This document shows, piece after piece, positions 45,698-58,182 of a stretch of DNA of 64,000 nt. The translations under genes and the position numbers were made by a program. Under the pieces are notes generated by a model. That model ran no database searches. It had not been told where the DNA came from and saw nothing but the letters and a program-made list of their open reading frames with translations. Source of the stretch: Corbicula japonica (taxonomy: Eukaryota; Mollusca; Bivalvia; Venerida; Cyrenidae). The first letter of the stretch is position 1; the number at the start of each line of letters is the position of its first letter. Location of the stretch: positions 2,356,001-2,420,000 of the forward strand of contig JAZAYU010000001.1 of assembly GCA_038501625.1 (NCBI GenBank), in the 5' to 3' direction.

Positions 45698-47542
45698 TTA
45701 ATCTCCAATTTATTATCATCAGTTGGGACCAAAAAGTTTGACCAGAAAGCAGAATACATGTGTACCAAGAATAGCATCAAATATCAAGTTAATGCTCATT
45801 TTGGGAATTAAAAGTGTTCTATTATTACCATATTTTCTGTCATGTGCACATTTCAACATGATTTCATAATCAAAATGTGTATGTGAGGAACATGTATAAT
45901 CAAATACACTATTTACAAGGTGTCTGTTTTGTTTTGTTTTATTTTTGCAAATTTTGTTAAATATTCATGGTGTCACTAAATTTGCTCAGCATTAAAAATT
46001 TGTGGTTTAGAAAATAAAAATAAATCAAAGCTTTCATAATCATTTAAATTGTTGAAAAAAAAGTAGATTGTTGTGAAAAGAAAGAAAAACATTTCTTGCC
46101 ATGTCAGTGGGTTTTTGGCCTCTTTAAATACATGTAAAAATCTGAATATACCGATACTTTGATCTGCTTAAGCTGGACTTTAACACAGAAAACTGGAAAT
46201 TGCACTCATAATAAAAACAATGATTTTTTTCTTTTGTATGTTTATGTTTTAGCAATGTTACAGAAAAGAAGTTTACATTTTTTAATATATGGTACTTTTT
46301 AAAGAGAAATTTACCTATTTTAAAGTTGTTATGCCTAAATTTCTGCAATGAAAAATACAAAATCAAGAAAATATCAACTGGAATGAGCTTCAGAATTTGA
46401 AATTCACATTTTCCAGTATATATATTACATTTTATAAAATACTTACCAGACAGAGGTCCAAAAGTGGTTATGAATAATGGCATTTTATATTGCTAATTGA
46501 TGTGTTCATGGGTTTACATTTTTTTGCAAACAATCTCTTAAAATTGTTATTATACATTTTAAAAAATGGACCAACAACATTTTTAATGCATGATTTGATT
46601 GGCAACTGCAATTCATTTATGTAATGAAAATAGATATAAAGAAGCATTTTGTTTCAAATCAGTTACTATAACCTGTAAAGGAGTTTTACATATGGATAAT
46701 CAGACTACATGACATTGTACATGTTTATGTTTAATTGATTGAGATTATTTCATCTATTTTGGCCCAATAGCTGAACTATTTTTCAACTTAAATAAGTAAT
46801 TCTATCATGCACATTTAAGTAACTTGGCTCAAATATGTACCTTATTGTCACCAAATATGTACCATATTGTCACAATATTTTTCACACAGCATCTATAGCT
46901 TCAAATTACTGTTGTTAATAACTGAAAATTCCTATGGCATTGTCATTCCTGGAGATATTTTCAAATGACTTTGCACAAATATGCCCCAAAATCTAGGTGA
47001 TTTATCACACTACATATTGAAGTCTCAATGTGGTGTTAATGTGATGTACATGTATATTAAAACAGTACTTTTTAGGTCTATATTATAACTTTATTCATAT
47101 ACATGCATATATATTTTTGTGAATAGCATGGAACAATTTTGTGCAATTGCAAGTTACAAAATGCAAGTGTAATCAAGGTAACATTTTAAAAAATAAAAAA
47201 AATAACATTTATTTTTCAGACAATAATATATTAATTTTCATGCACATGTGACAATGTAATATTTTCATGTATCATTGATGAAGAATTTATCAATATTCAA
47301 TATTGCATTAATTGAGGTAATGGAACACATTTGGGTTGTAAATTTAAGCAAGTAGCCTTTGTGTTTACACACTAAAAACCCAAATGTTTAGTAAAAGTCA
47401 GATCGCCAGTTGTCCAGCTGAATTAAGTTGATGTAGACTTAAATTCTTTCCAAAAATCACATAATTTTATCGTGCATGAGTAGGCTAACAAATGTTAGAA
47501 ACAAATTATTTTTTAATATAAATCATTATCTGAGATGAATAA
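45698..47542. other. AT-rich non-coding interior of element D
   Basis: No repeats or motifs recognised. The minus frame at 46124-46483 (119 codons) is Phe/Lys/Ile-rich, as expected of AT-rich DNA, and is not called a gene. Confidence 0.35.
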
Positions 47543-47575
47543 AGCTAGAGCTCGATAAGAGGCAGTGCCTTAGTT

Positions 47576-48287
47576 CATATTACGTAACCAAAAAATGTTA
47601 ACTAACATATGTCAAAAATAACAAAACCCAATGAATAGGAATTTCTGAGTTAAAATTTAAAATATTTGAATTTCAAATCTATGTAATAAAGAGCTAATTG
47701 CCAGAATTACTTGGTTACACATACTAAAACAATTTTGTTGCATGCACAACTAATATAAATTATTGTTCCAGACAAAACACTTATTTACAATTGCATAGCA
47801 TAATAATGATATAGTTCAGTATCTATCCATTAAAAAAAAAGAAACAAAGAAAAACATTACATGGTTGTGGAAAGATAAGAGTTGAATTTCATTCTGATTT
47901 TATTTAAAAGGGAGGTAATTTGCTAAAATGGATATTAAAGTAACTGTGTTTTCTTTCTTTGCATCAGTGGGCTTAAAAGATTGTGATTTTCCTTTTCTAC
48001 ATGCCAATAACTCCTGAATTTGACAGTCAAATAATCTGTAAGGGACTTTTTTGTTTAAAAATTATTGATCTCTTCATTATTTAGGAAAGAGGAAATAACA
48101 TTGACCTCTGTGAAAAATTATCAACATCACCCCGTTATATCAAATATCCAGATATGTGCAAATACCACAAATTAAATGAAAAATAAAATATATCATCAAT
48201 AAACTTAATATTTGAATTTAAAAACTGGTAAGTTTTCATTTTTGTTCAGTATATAAGCAGAATATTTAATTCATTGAATTATATCTG
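47576..48287. other. Non-coding, nothing recognised
   Basis: AT-rich flank of element D. Confidence 0.3.
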
Positions 48288-48545
48288 CTGATATTGCAGC
48301 TAAATTGCTGCTATTGCTGATGCATTGTAAATGTTGCCACTGTATTGTTGTTATATTACTGTTATTGCTACTAAATTGCTGCTATTGCTGATATTTTGCC
48401 GATATTCCTGCTTAAATGCTGCTATTGATGATTATTGCTGATATTCCTGCTAAATTGCTGATGTATTGTAGACGTTGCCACTGTTTTGCTGATGACATTG
48501 CTGCTGTACTGTTGATGTTGCTAAAATGCTAATTATGCTGATAAT
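48288..48545. repeat. Degenerate (ttgctgata/ctaaattgctgctattgctga) simple repeat
   Basis: Irregular reiteration of attgctg(c/a)t trimer-based words with gttgccactg interruptions; strongly diverged. Confidence 0.6.
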
Positions 48546-49153
48546 AAATAACAGTAATATTTATTAAATAAATACAAGATGGAAAATAAATTAAATAAGT
48601 TGCATTCCATATTTTATTTTGTAATAAGAGGGTAAAAATTGCACTTCAGTTTTATATTCATCACCTGTATCAGTCAAGATAAAAAATTCTTTCGTTACCT
48701 TGGTGCATACTGATTGTTAACTTTTATCTTCTCGGACTTCGCAGATAATTGTAATAATAATGATTAAATACATTGTAGTCATAAGCTGTCTCAATGTAAA
48801 CATTCCAGTCCGTAAAATATTGAAAATATTTCTGGATTGATGAAAGAATAAATATTCTGATTTATGTAATCTAATGACACTTAATCAATTGCGGATTTTT
48901 ATAATGGTTTTCATAACAAAAAAGTCAAGTCTAAGCTATTGGCAGAACAGTTATGTGAAGGCAATGTTTGAGGCATTAGTAGTGGAAGGCAATAACAGGA
49001 TTTACGTTTTGTGTTATTATGGATGAATATAATATTTATTTGTATTAGCATTAATGTGTTTTCAAGTTCACAAATTATACAGAAGGTTTTCTACAGTTAA
49101 AAATTATTGTCATTTGCTAAGTTGGAACTTAATATGGATTTATATTATGTTAA
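48546..49153. other. Non-coding, nothing recognised
   Basis: AT-rich. Confidence 0.3.
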
Positions 49154-49365
49154 CCCTATTACTCCATGAGATAAAGCTGTTACCCAATGTGAAGATCCAG
49201 ATCAAACCAGCTGGCAAATCCATTCCATTTGATCAGGATCTGCCTTGTTCATTTTTTATTCATTATATTATTTCTGACCAAGAAGCCACCAGGGTAGATC
49301 CAGATTAGATGGCACATATGTGCTGGCTGATCTGGATCTACACCGATCGCATGTGCAATAAAGGG
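49154..49365. mobile_element. TTAA-MITE copy
   Basis: 212 bp between TTAA at 49150-49153 and 49366-49369; right outer repeat shortened to gcaataaaggg. Confidence 0.65.
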
Positions 49366-49568
49366 TTAACAATTATTGTAAGCTGTGACACAAGTGTTTG
49401 ATGACTGGTGCAGCTATTGAAGAAGTAAAGCTTCATAATGAACATATAGGTATAGTTAAGAAATGGTGACAGCTGTGCATTAATATGAAAAAACAACAAC
49501 CATTTGCTGCATGCTGTAAATAACCTAGTGGTACAGCAAGAAGTGATTTTCAGTTTTATTTCTTATAA
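49366..49568. other. Non-coding spacer
   Basis: Nothing recognised. Confidence 0.3.
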
Positions 49569-49812
49569 CCATTTACTCCATATATATAAACAAGTTATTG
49601 CATGTGCGACCAGTATAGATCAAGATCAGCCAGCACATCCATGACATCTGATCAGGATCTGTACTGTTTGTGTTTTGGTCAGATTATTTTAATAACCTTA
49701 TTAATAAAAAAAGCGAACAGTGTAGATCCTGATCAGATGGCACTTAAATGTGCTTCTAGTCTGAATCTGCTCTGTTCTCCTATGCCATAAAGGGGTACAT
49801 GTGAAGGAAAGC
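49569..49812. mobile_element. TTAA-MITE copy, degenerate left end
   Basis: ccatttactccatatatata left; gtgaaggaaagca right, then TTAA (49813-49816). Confidence 0.55.
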
Positions 49813-50792
49813 ATTAACGAAGATCTACCCATGCTCACTGCATCATCTCCTCTAGGAGTTAAGGGTTTAATATACATAGTTGTTTTTCTTGTGCCATGGG
49901 AATAACATGAGCAATTTGTTTGTTTTGTATGCATTTGATAGAGTCTGTGTACATATCATTACCGGTAGTTCTTCATGAAGGCAAATTCAATGTTTATTTC
50001 AATATAGTTTGTTAAAAACTCTAAAAGCTTTTGGTAGTAATCAATATTTGAACTGCATTGCAGTGCAGTTGCTTCCTCAGTCGTAAAATCTCAACAAAAG
50101 GTCGTTCTCAAGTTTAATACAGAACTGAACAAAAGATGTAAAAAGCGTACCTGTTCTGCATGATACAGGCACTAATTGAATTGAAAGGTTTGGCCCAGCA
50201 GGGGCCTTGTAAGTGTCCCCAGGACTATTTTAGTATGCTAATTTATTGGACTAGTGACTAAACATTGACCAGTCAATATTAGGGTAGAAAATCTGATAAC
50301 TGTTGTCCAAGTAATTTACAAACTGATGAATGGATATTTAATGTGTTGTAGACATTTGTGGAATGCATGGTTATAAGAAATTGTGTGATGATGGATATTT
50401 TTTTAAACAAGTATTGTGGAATATTAAAAAAATGGCATTCTTTTGTACAATTAATTTGAGATCATTAGTGCATATAGAATCCAAGAAATACACATTTTAA
50501 TGAAATGTTCTGTAAGTTATTGTTGTAACTATACTATACAGGGAAATTACATAATCCAAAACACTTGAAGGATCATGCTGGTTTTCACCATTGGAGAGAT
50601 ACATTATGCCCCCATTGAGCAGGGGCAGATCCATAGGGGGTTTAGAAGGGATTCATGAACCTATTTTTATGGCAGGAATATTATATTTTTTCATGGGGAT
50701 TATTGCAAGATAGTTGGAAATTATCATGTAACTACCCTAAGGCTGCCTCAAACGAACCCTTTTTTGGACAAGCTTGCATCCGAGCCTGTTAA
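49813..50792. other. Non-coding, with dispersed-repeat copy at its end
   Basis: 50628-50775 (gcagatccatagggggttt ... ctaccctaaggctg) belongs to the family also seen at 19530 and 58474. Otherwise AT-rich. Confidence 0.4.
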
Positions 50793-51028
50793 CCCTTTTC
50801 TCCATATATACACCTTTGTGGATGAACAGAGTAGATCCAGATCAGCTGGCACATCTATGCCCTCTGATCAGGATCTACACTGGTGGCATTTTGGTCAAAT
50901 CAAAAAGTGAACATTAAGATTTATTAGTTGTAACCAATGCAGATCCATATCAGACATCATTGATGTGCCAGCTGTCCTGGATCTACACTGGTCACATGCG
51001 TTTAAGCCTGTATATATTGAGTAAAGGG
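50793..51028. mobile_element. TTAA-MITE copy, full length
   Basis: 236 bp, TTAA at 50789-50792 and 51029-51032. Confidence 0.65.
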
Positions 51029-53183
51029 TTAAGATCATATTATTTTGTTATCTAGATTGCTTCAAGCAGATTGATGTTTTGCTTCTCAGATTGCTTCATT
51101 CAGGTCAGAGGATCCCTGCATGGGCATTATTGCAATAGGCTTTGATTCAAAATACATGTAGTTTGAAAAGATATAGTTATTGTGCAAGGCCAGTTTTTAT
51201 TACCTTGAAAAGTAATAAAATATAATTATATTTAATGATAGCAGGTATAATTTTCATACCAGGTTTTTACATTAAGTTATAATCAATTAAATGTAGGGCA
51301 ACCTTTTTGATACATTTTAAGTCATTAATATAACTGGAATCAGCAGCCATCTTTAAAGCTGTTCTAATGTTGTTTGCCCTGGGTTAGCTAACTCACAGAA
51401 ATGTAAAATATGGCTACATGGGTCTTCTTCTTCTTCTTCTTCTTGGTAATGTGCAGGACTCCTCTGGAGCATCATCGCACATTTGTGATTATGTACATGC
51501 GCAGGGGGAGGCGTGGTGAAAAATAGGTTAAAAACAGGACAAAAACATACTGCTCCAGATTAAGTTTCTTTTTTTTTGTCTTGCCCCTAGGTAGGGCTGC
51601 TGTATCATTGGAGGAATAAGAAAAATAGAGCAGTGTACAGTCACCTGCAAAAGTAATCTAGATGACCATGAACAAAATTGAAATTTCGGATGCTAAAATG
51701 ATAAAATGATGAGAAAGACTGAGACTATTTAAAGCAGGAAGAGTTGGCTGGCGATTTTTTTGTTTATTTCTAAAATGGTTTCAAATAACTGAGTCTTTTA
51801 TTTTAAAATTGATTCATACGTTTGAGTCTGATATTTTATCAAAATTGGTTTCAGTCAAACTCAGAGTCAGACTCTAATATTATAATAATTCAGAATTGGT
51901 TTCTGTTATGTACATGTGGCTTCAAGACATCTTCTTCTCAATCATTATTCAAAAGTTAAATAAAAGTGTTAGTGTCCTGTCCAGGGTTTGGACAGATCAG
52001 TTTATGTACCAAGCATTCAACTAAGCATTTGAATTTGAAAGTATCGGTAATAAAGGTTTAAACTGTTTTTAAAACATTTAGGTACATTGTATATGTTACT
52101 TGTAGTGCTTTGTTCAGAAGTTAGAAATAGTTAGGCGATGATTAATTTTTATTTACATCTTTGTTTGAAATTTGATTCATTCTGTCTGGTTATAAATATT
52201 GAAAATTGTTACTATGGGTAATCGGGTAAAATCTAATTGTGACACAGGTTATTTATGAAAGAATTTCATACACACTTCAGTGGTTTCCAATTTTCTTGCT
52301 AGTTGGTCTGAACAATGAGCATACATGTTTAAGAGCGAAAAGTGAAATAAATTCCTTGTGGATTGAATTGAGAAATCTTTCAAGATCTAGGTGATGCTGT
52401 GTTTTGTGGATTGTATTTGATTTCAATCAGAAAGTTCTTCAGACTGATTTATGGTAAAAAGTGAGACTTGAGGACTAGTCTACAATCTTGAGTTGCTGAT
52501 TGAATGAAATTCTCCTCAGTCTTCTGATGAACCAATCAAATGCTAGAGTTTTAACTGTGCATTTTGTTTTTTTTTTACGTGGTTGTTTTCAGTGTGTTTA
52601 ACAATAGTTGTTGTTTTTAATATTTTGATGGAAATTACTGAAAAAAATCATTTATTTGGGTAACGTGGGTTAATATAAGCTGCTGTCATGTGGGGTTTGA
52701 TCAATACTTTTTCAAGTGTTTTAAAGAATTTTAAAAGCAAACTTGGATTAGTCAGCTTGGAGTATGAAGGTAGATAAAGGTGTTACTCATCTGCTGTGGT
52801 TTTCTAGTGGGGATGATGCAGTGAGAGTGGGTAGATCTTCATTAAACTTTTTACATGTCACACCTGTTTGATTTACTGTTTCCTACTGCAGCAGTAATTG
52901 AATGATCAAGACAACACAGAGGTGACAACTTCTCATTCTTTATTACCTGTATTGATACTTTATTGATGCCTGTTGCAGCCATAAGACTATAATGGTGAAT
53001 CTGCACACAAGGCTATTTGCTTGGAGCGATAAACTATTGACTTATAATCTGCAAACATGAATAAAAGATAAATAATAAAAAAGTTTTTGCTGGCATGATC
53101 ATGCTTGTGCTCACTACTGACTTGGAGATATTGAAGAGAATGGTGCTAATAAAGTGTATTGTTGAAATTAAGAAAAAGTAGAA
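51029..53183. other. Non-coding; probable 5' flank of PHLPP
   Basis: Contains a (CTT)n microsatellite (51424-51444) and an old PAL-MITE-like hairpin (about 52463-52560, gacttgaggactagtctaca ... ccaatcaaatgctagag). If the exon at 53205 is the main first exon, its promoter should lie here, but I see no clear TATA box or CpG-rich core. Confidence 0.35.
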
Positions 53184-53296
53184 ATGAAAGATACTTGTAT
53201 TACCATGGAAAACAGATTGGATTATGATAGGAAGGGACTTTTTGTTCCCTCCAGAAATAAAATGGTCTTCAAAATATCAATGCAACCGGAATCAAA
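53184..53296 (+). CDS. PHLPP: PHLPP candidate first coding exon
   Basis: ATG at 53205 lies in an excellent context (accATGGaa) and opens MENRLDYDRKGLFVPSRNK..., running 92 nt to a consensus donor (AA|gtaagt at 53297). An in-frame ATG at 53184 lies upstream, preceded by an in-frame TAA at 53169, so the frame starts here. The exon ends in phase 2. The next exon's first base (A, 55269) completes the codon and joins in frame to TSVEIE. The intron would be 1972 bp. The residues match no known PHLPP segment I can recall; vertebrate PHLPP N-termini are also poorly conserved before the RA-like domain. Linkage is inferred from phase, strand and proximity. Confidence 0.5.
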
Positions 53297-53395
53297 GTAA
53301 GTTCTGTATAATTTTATAATCTTCATATGTTCCGATTTCCAGTTATCTCTTCAAGAGAAAAGTATGAGCACTTCATGTTATAATTAGCTTTTTAA

Positions 53396-53718
53396 CTTTT
53401 ACAATTATACACATTTTAATGTGTGTACGACCAGTGTAGTTCCAGATCAGCCAGCACATCCTTGCCATCTGATCGGAAGCTGCACTGGTCGCACATTAGT
53501 CAGAAATAACCTAATAAGTAAACAAACACTGTAGATCCTGATCAGACAGCTTGGATCCTTGCCATCTGATCTGGATCTGTTGGCCACATATTGGTCAGAA
53601 GTAACCTAATGAATCTAAATGAACAGTGTAGATCCTGATCAGACAGCATGGATGTGTTGGCTGATCTGGATATACACAGTTTGCCAAGGAAATAAAGAAG
53701 TAGGTATAGAGTAGGTGG
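53396..53718. mobile_element. TTAA-MITE, rearranged, in PHLPP intron
   Basis: TTAA at 53392-53395 and 53719-53722. It has an extra partial unit (a second tttggtcagaa(g)taacc-like joint), so it is longer than usual. Confidence 0.55.
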
Positions 53719-54052
53719 TTAACAGGATGGCTTTCTTATCCAACATAATCCACAATAAAGTGTTTTTTTCTTTCTTAAATGTTTAAATGAAAAATAAAAG
53801 CCTGTTGAAGTGAATTATGAAATGATGTAGCAACAATTAACATTTGTTCTTACATACATTGACATTTATGCCATATTTAAATTTTGACATATTTACAATG
53901 ATGAATTGTAACATTTATGATATCAATGAAATTATAATTTCTTGTTACTAGTAGTCAGGTCGTGACGAATGTACCAGGCCAAGCCAGTGTTAATGGATCA
54001 AGCTTATGCAGACAATTGGTTTGATCCAAGCATCAACTGTTGTTATGAAACA

Positions 54053-54199
54053 GGGCTCAAGATCATAAAACTAAATCTGGAGATCAGTCTCAAATCTCAA
54101 GCATCTGATTGGCTGAAATGGCGACCAGTCGCCATTTCAGCCAATCAGATACTTGAGATTTGAGACTGATCTCAAATCTTAGTTTTATGATCTTGGGCT
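54053..54199. mobile_element. PAL-MITE copy, variant ends
   Basis: gggctcaagatcataaaact ... agttttatgatcttgggctc, with the same CCAAT-containing core and gcgaccagtcgc centre. The terminal word is aagatcataaaa, not aaggttataaaa; copies at 56.5 and 58.3 kb share this subfamily. Confidence 0.7.
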
Positions 54200-54982
54200 C
54201 AGGAACCTAGCTGAATTTCGATCCAAAAAGAACATCAAGATACCATATATATGACATTCCCCCCATGATTTAGGCATATAGGGAAAAATGTAATATAATG
54301 TGGTGTCTGACTTTTTTCTGTTAAAAATTCAGGTTCTTGTTAGTGCAAAAACCATATAAGTGCCAATGAAATACTATTGAGTTGTAACATATTTGCACTA
54401 ACTTAAATTGTTACTTTAATTGCATTTGAAAGTAAAAGCTACATCTGAATATCTCGCACAATTGCATGTTTTGTCGTTAACCTTATTTGACAAAGCGTCC
54501 CAGAGGACACTCAGAGTTCTCATTGTCACATAAAACACTCAGCACTTGATACACATTATACTTTACCATTGTTAGTTAGTTCAGCAAAACCCTTAGGAAT
54601 TGAAGAACTTTGTAGAGAAATAAAATTAAAACAGGTCCCTATGTGGCTGGCTGTGACCGTACCTGATAAATGTACATGTTGTAATATTAAACTGACAATA
54701 ATATTGTTATTTCATTTAGTATTCCAGTAGCCCTGGCTTGCTTTTTAACACTTTCTCATCAGTGTCTACACTGTGTTCAGTAATTAGAAAAACACCCCCA
54801 TGAAAAATGAATGGATGAGCTCATATTGAAAGAAAGTTGAGTCCATTACTATAATTAAGGAGGCTTATACTTACAGTCATCATAAGTCTTTGGTACATGA
54901 TCATTTAAAATAATCCGGAAATGTTTTATTTCAGTATTCTTGAGATTGGGTTTCAAGTTTTGTGACATTTAAGAGTAGTTAA

Positions 54983-55204
54983 CCTTTTCCTCCATAAATA
55001 CACATTTTTACGCATGTGCGACCAGTGTAGATCCAGATCAGCCAGCACATCCATGCCATCAGATCAGGATCTGCACTGGTCGCATTTTTGTCAGAAATAA
55101 CCTAATGAATAAAAAAGCAAACATTTTAGATCCTGATCCATGCTGGCTGATCTGGATCTAAACTGTTTGCCCATGCAATAAAGGTGTGTCTATGGAGGAA
55201 AGGG
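54983..55204. mobile_element. TTAA-MITE just upstream of a PHLPP splice acceptor
   Basis: TTAA at 54979-54982; right end tctatggaggaaaggg then taaag. It ends about 64 bp before the exon at 55269, close to where the branch point and pyrimidine tract would lie. Confidence 0.65.
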
Positions 55205-55268
55205 TAAAGAGTAGTTAAGGCAAATCATTGTGGATATAAACTGATATCGATCATTATTTTACTTTCAG

Positions 55269-55897
55269 AACCAGTGTTGAGATAGAGATGCCTGCTGGTA
55301 CGAGCAGTGAGACGGTTGGAACCAGCAGTGCGTACAGTAATGGCAGTTCTAACATCAGCCACGGCACTGCCAGATCCCGGTCAAACCATGGTACAGATGC
55401 TTGGTGGAGTGTGGGAGACTTTATACAGCCAGAGATCACCAGTCCACATAGTGACACTTTCAGTAAAGCCAACGATGACGACACCTGGGACCTGTCGGAT
55501 TCTATCGTGGATTTATACAAGGAGGTAAATAAATACGAGGGAGTTCTAAATCAATCACCCGTGACTCGGAAAACTAAAGTTGACGTTCAGGGATGGATAC
55601 AGGAAGACACAAGTAATGGATTTGTTCATGTGTTTAAATCAGACTTGGATACAAACCCACGCCTGTTTCCATGTACCTTAACAACAACAGCGCAGAAGTT
55701 GTGTATTCAGTGTGGAATGCCACCAAATTCACTGCATGTGCAATTCAATGGAGATATTATTCGGCGGTTGGATCCGTTTGACAGTCCGTTAGCAATACAG
55801 AATGAGTATTTACAGAACATTGGGTACAGTGACCAGAAGAAGATTCAGGAGATTGGTGCGTTAGAGGATCTGGCATATCTAGTCAAGTTCTATGCAG
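55269..55897 (+). CDS. PHLPP: PHLPP exon: Ser-rich leader and RA-like domain
   Basis: Acceptor ttttactttcag (to 55268) and donor G|gtaatt (55898). The frame is open across the exon, with ATG at 55288 as an alternative start. The first ~100 residues are Ser/Gly/Asp-rich (MPAGTSSETVGTSS...). From GWIQEDTSNGFVHVFKSD onward comes the RA-like domain that precedes the PH domain in PHLPP1/2. Conserved landmarks are the GW start, SLHVQFNGDIIRRLDP (vertebrates: SLYLQLHGDLVRRLEP), a YLQNIGYSD helix and the closing YLVKFYAG. PHLPP dephosphorylates the hydrophobic motif of Akt and PKC, at membranes and in the cytosol. Membership rests on my recall of vertebrate PHLPP but the match is extended and colinear with the next exons. 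Confidence 0.88.
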
Positions 55898-57148
55898 GTA
55901 ATTGTTGTGTAGGTTTTATCACAGGAACCTGAATTTCCAGAAACCATGATTCCTCATATGTGACGTTTGACCCTATATGCCTAGATAATAAACATGTTTA
56001 TTATATCTGCATAAAGGGGCGTTTAATGTCATAAAGGTGTTTCTCAGTTTCTCACCCTTTTGTCGGTTCTAAATTTCGTGTAACTCAATTTTCTAAACTG
56101 ACTGTCGAGTTCTTTATTTCGAGGTATTTTTTAAATCATGAATCCATCTGCCCATAAAATTCATAAATGTAATTACCCCACGATTATTTGTGATTGCACA
56201 GTAACGATAAAAATAGGTATTGACACCATTCTCAGATCTCAATCATCCCATTGGTCAGATTTGAGACTGTGCTTAATTTTAACCAATCAGATTGCTTTGA
56301 TTTGAGACTGATCTTTATTTTCTGTTTTATAATCTTAGGACCTAGTTTTACAATTGTATATTATAACATACTAGAAAAATAAGAAAAGGGTAAATTTTAT
56401 ACAAACATTACAGAACTTACAAAAGAAAACAAGACATAATGCACTAGATTAGTCAACACACAAATCATTACCTCATTTTGCCAGTTTGAATCGTGCATTT
56501 GAAAATGCATCTGATTGACTGAAATGGCGACCAGTCGCCATTTCAGCCAATCAGATCCTTGAGATTTGAGACTGATCTCAAAACTTAGTTTTATGATCTT
56601 GGGCCATGAACTGTGAGGTGATGACTTTTATACCAAAAATACTGAAATACTTAGGTAAATTAAAATTTGAGTTATGTTCACAGTTTATAATTTATGGTAT
56701 AAAGAAGTAAATAGGTCATTTATCGCAAAAGAAACTTATTTGTAAAACTAATTCGGACTTTGAAGTTATAATGAAATTCTCGGATTTGGAGAAATCTGAT
56801 ACTGAGTGTTTAATGGACTAAAGCAAAAGTTGATGGGTATTCTGAAGTCATGAAAAGAGTCAAAACAAATTCTCTTCTTTCAGTTTTAATCATATTTATA
56901 TATTTTGATGGATGCGATAAAATATTTGGAATGGTTACCAAAGTAATTATATGTTTTAAAGATGGCTATACCAGTGGTAGTTTTTGATGAAAGAAGCTGT
57001 AGGGGGTGGGGCTAATGATGTTCCGAGGCTCAATTTCCAAATAAAATTAGCTGTGGGATAAGCACAAATATTTCTTCACTTGTGTTAGCTAGATCTTAGC
57101 TTTATCAGATTCCAATTTTTTTCTTCTATCTGGTTAGTTTTATATTGA

Positions 57149-57515
57149 CCCTTTTCTCCACATATAAGCCTTTATGGTATGTGCTGGCACATCCATACTA
57201 CATACATGTATCTGATTTGGAACTAAACTGGTTGCATCTTGGTAAAAATAATGTAATGAATCTAAAAGTTAAGATCCTAATCAGTTAAGATCCCAATCAG
57301 ACAGCATGGATGTGCAAGCTGATCTGAACAGTGGAGAACAGTGTAGATCCAGATCAGCTGGCACAACATGCTGTCTGATTTGGATCTACTATTCACTTCA
57401 TGGTCTAAAATAACCTAATAAATCTAAAAGCAAACAATGTAGTGTTTTCCTGATCAGATTGCACAGAAGGACATGATGATCTGGATCTACACTGGTTACA
57501 AATGTGAAATAAGAT
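57149..57515. mobile_element. TTAA-MITE, rearranged or two overlapping copies
   Basis: cccttttctccacatataag left end, then two successive sets of hairpin arms (duplicated 'aagatcc(t/c)aatcag'); ends eroded. Confidence 0.5.
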
Positions 57516-58182
57516 TAGCACTCCAAGAGCTGTAGATAAGTATTTGATGGAAAGGATTTGACCCCCTTGTTTCTGGATGTAAAATTTAGGGTACTGGGTT
57601 AACTTACAACTGTTCCTGAATGATAAATGTTCAGAATCTGAAATTACAACTGTTACTATAGAATCCATAGCTGGATTGTCTTCGTAGGCTTCATTTTTCT
57701 TAAGTTTGTGAAAAAAATTAATAAGAACTGTACCACTGTTTTTAAAAATGAAAGGGTACCAGTACCCCGAAAAATATCAAATTTAAAGAGTATTTGCCAA
57801 AAAATCAAAGGTTCTTTCAGAAAATGCCCAGGTAGTCTGGAGCTATGGCACTTAAACTTAAGTCTAAGTTTAAATACATAATATTATTTAGTAAAAAAAA
57901 ATACTATTGCTGGTAATATACTTTACTATAATATGAATAGAATTTAATACTATAATTATCTAATACATCTTTGTGTTTCAGATATAATCTGACATTAAGC
58001 TAATGGTGCAAAACCTTTTATTTCTTCTTATGGTATCACAAGTCGGTATTAAGATTGTGTCACAGATATATGTAGGGGGTGATGTTTGCATTGATATGTC
58101 CCAGTTAAGAACATGAAATCTTTGGGTTTTGGGAAACCCATGTCTCAGGCTTGCTACTAAAAGCACTGTGTCGAAAACCCCT

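Larger units (their letters stand above)
43719..47575. mobile_element. Possible large HINE/Helentron-like element D
   Basis: A 14-bp inverted pair, ATCGAGCTCTAGCT (43723-43736) and AGCTAGAGCTCGAT (47543-47556), encloses 3.8 kb. The 5' copy runs into a strong hairpin (ctcgggtcgcgaagcgacccgag). The 3' copy is followed by a hairpin AGGCAgTGCCT (47560-47570) and then TTAGTT (ends 47575). This matches the terminal order of elements A-C, with CTTAGTT instead of CTAGTT. The interior is AT-rich with no Rep/helicase frame and contains a TTAA-MITE. The call rests on termini only. Confidence 0.4.

Noticed and set aside
46124..46483. 119-codon minus-strand frame
   Set aside because: Composition (Phe, Lys, Ile, Leu) is what AT-rich DNA gives; no motif, splice context or start support.
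20725..48545. CRISPR-like regular repeats in the minisatellites
   Set aside because: Repeats are head-to-tail with no unique spacers, and the genome is animal.
55254..55528. Minus-strand 88-codon and second plus-strand 73-codon frames
   Set aside because: Shadows of the PHLPP RA-domain exon.
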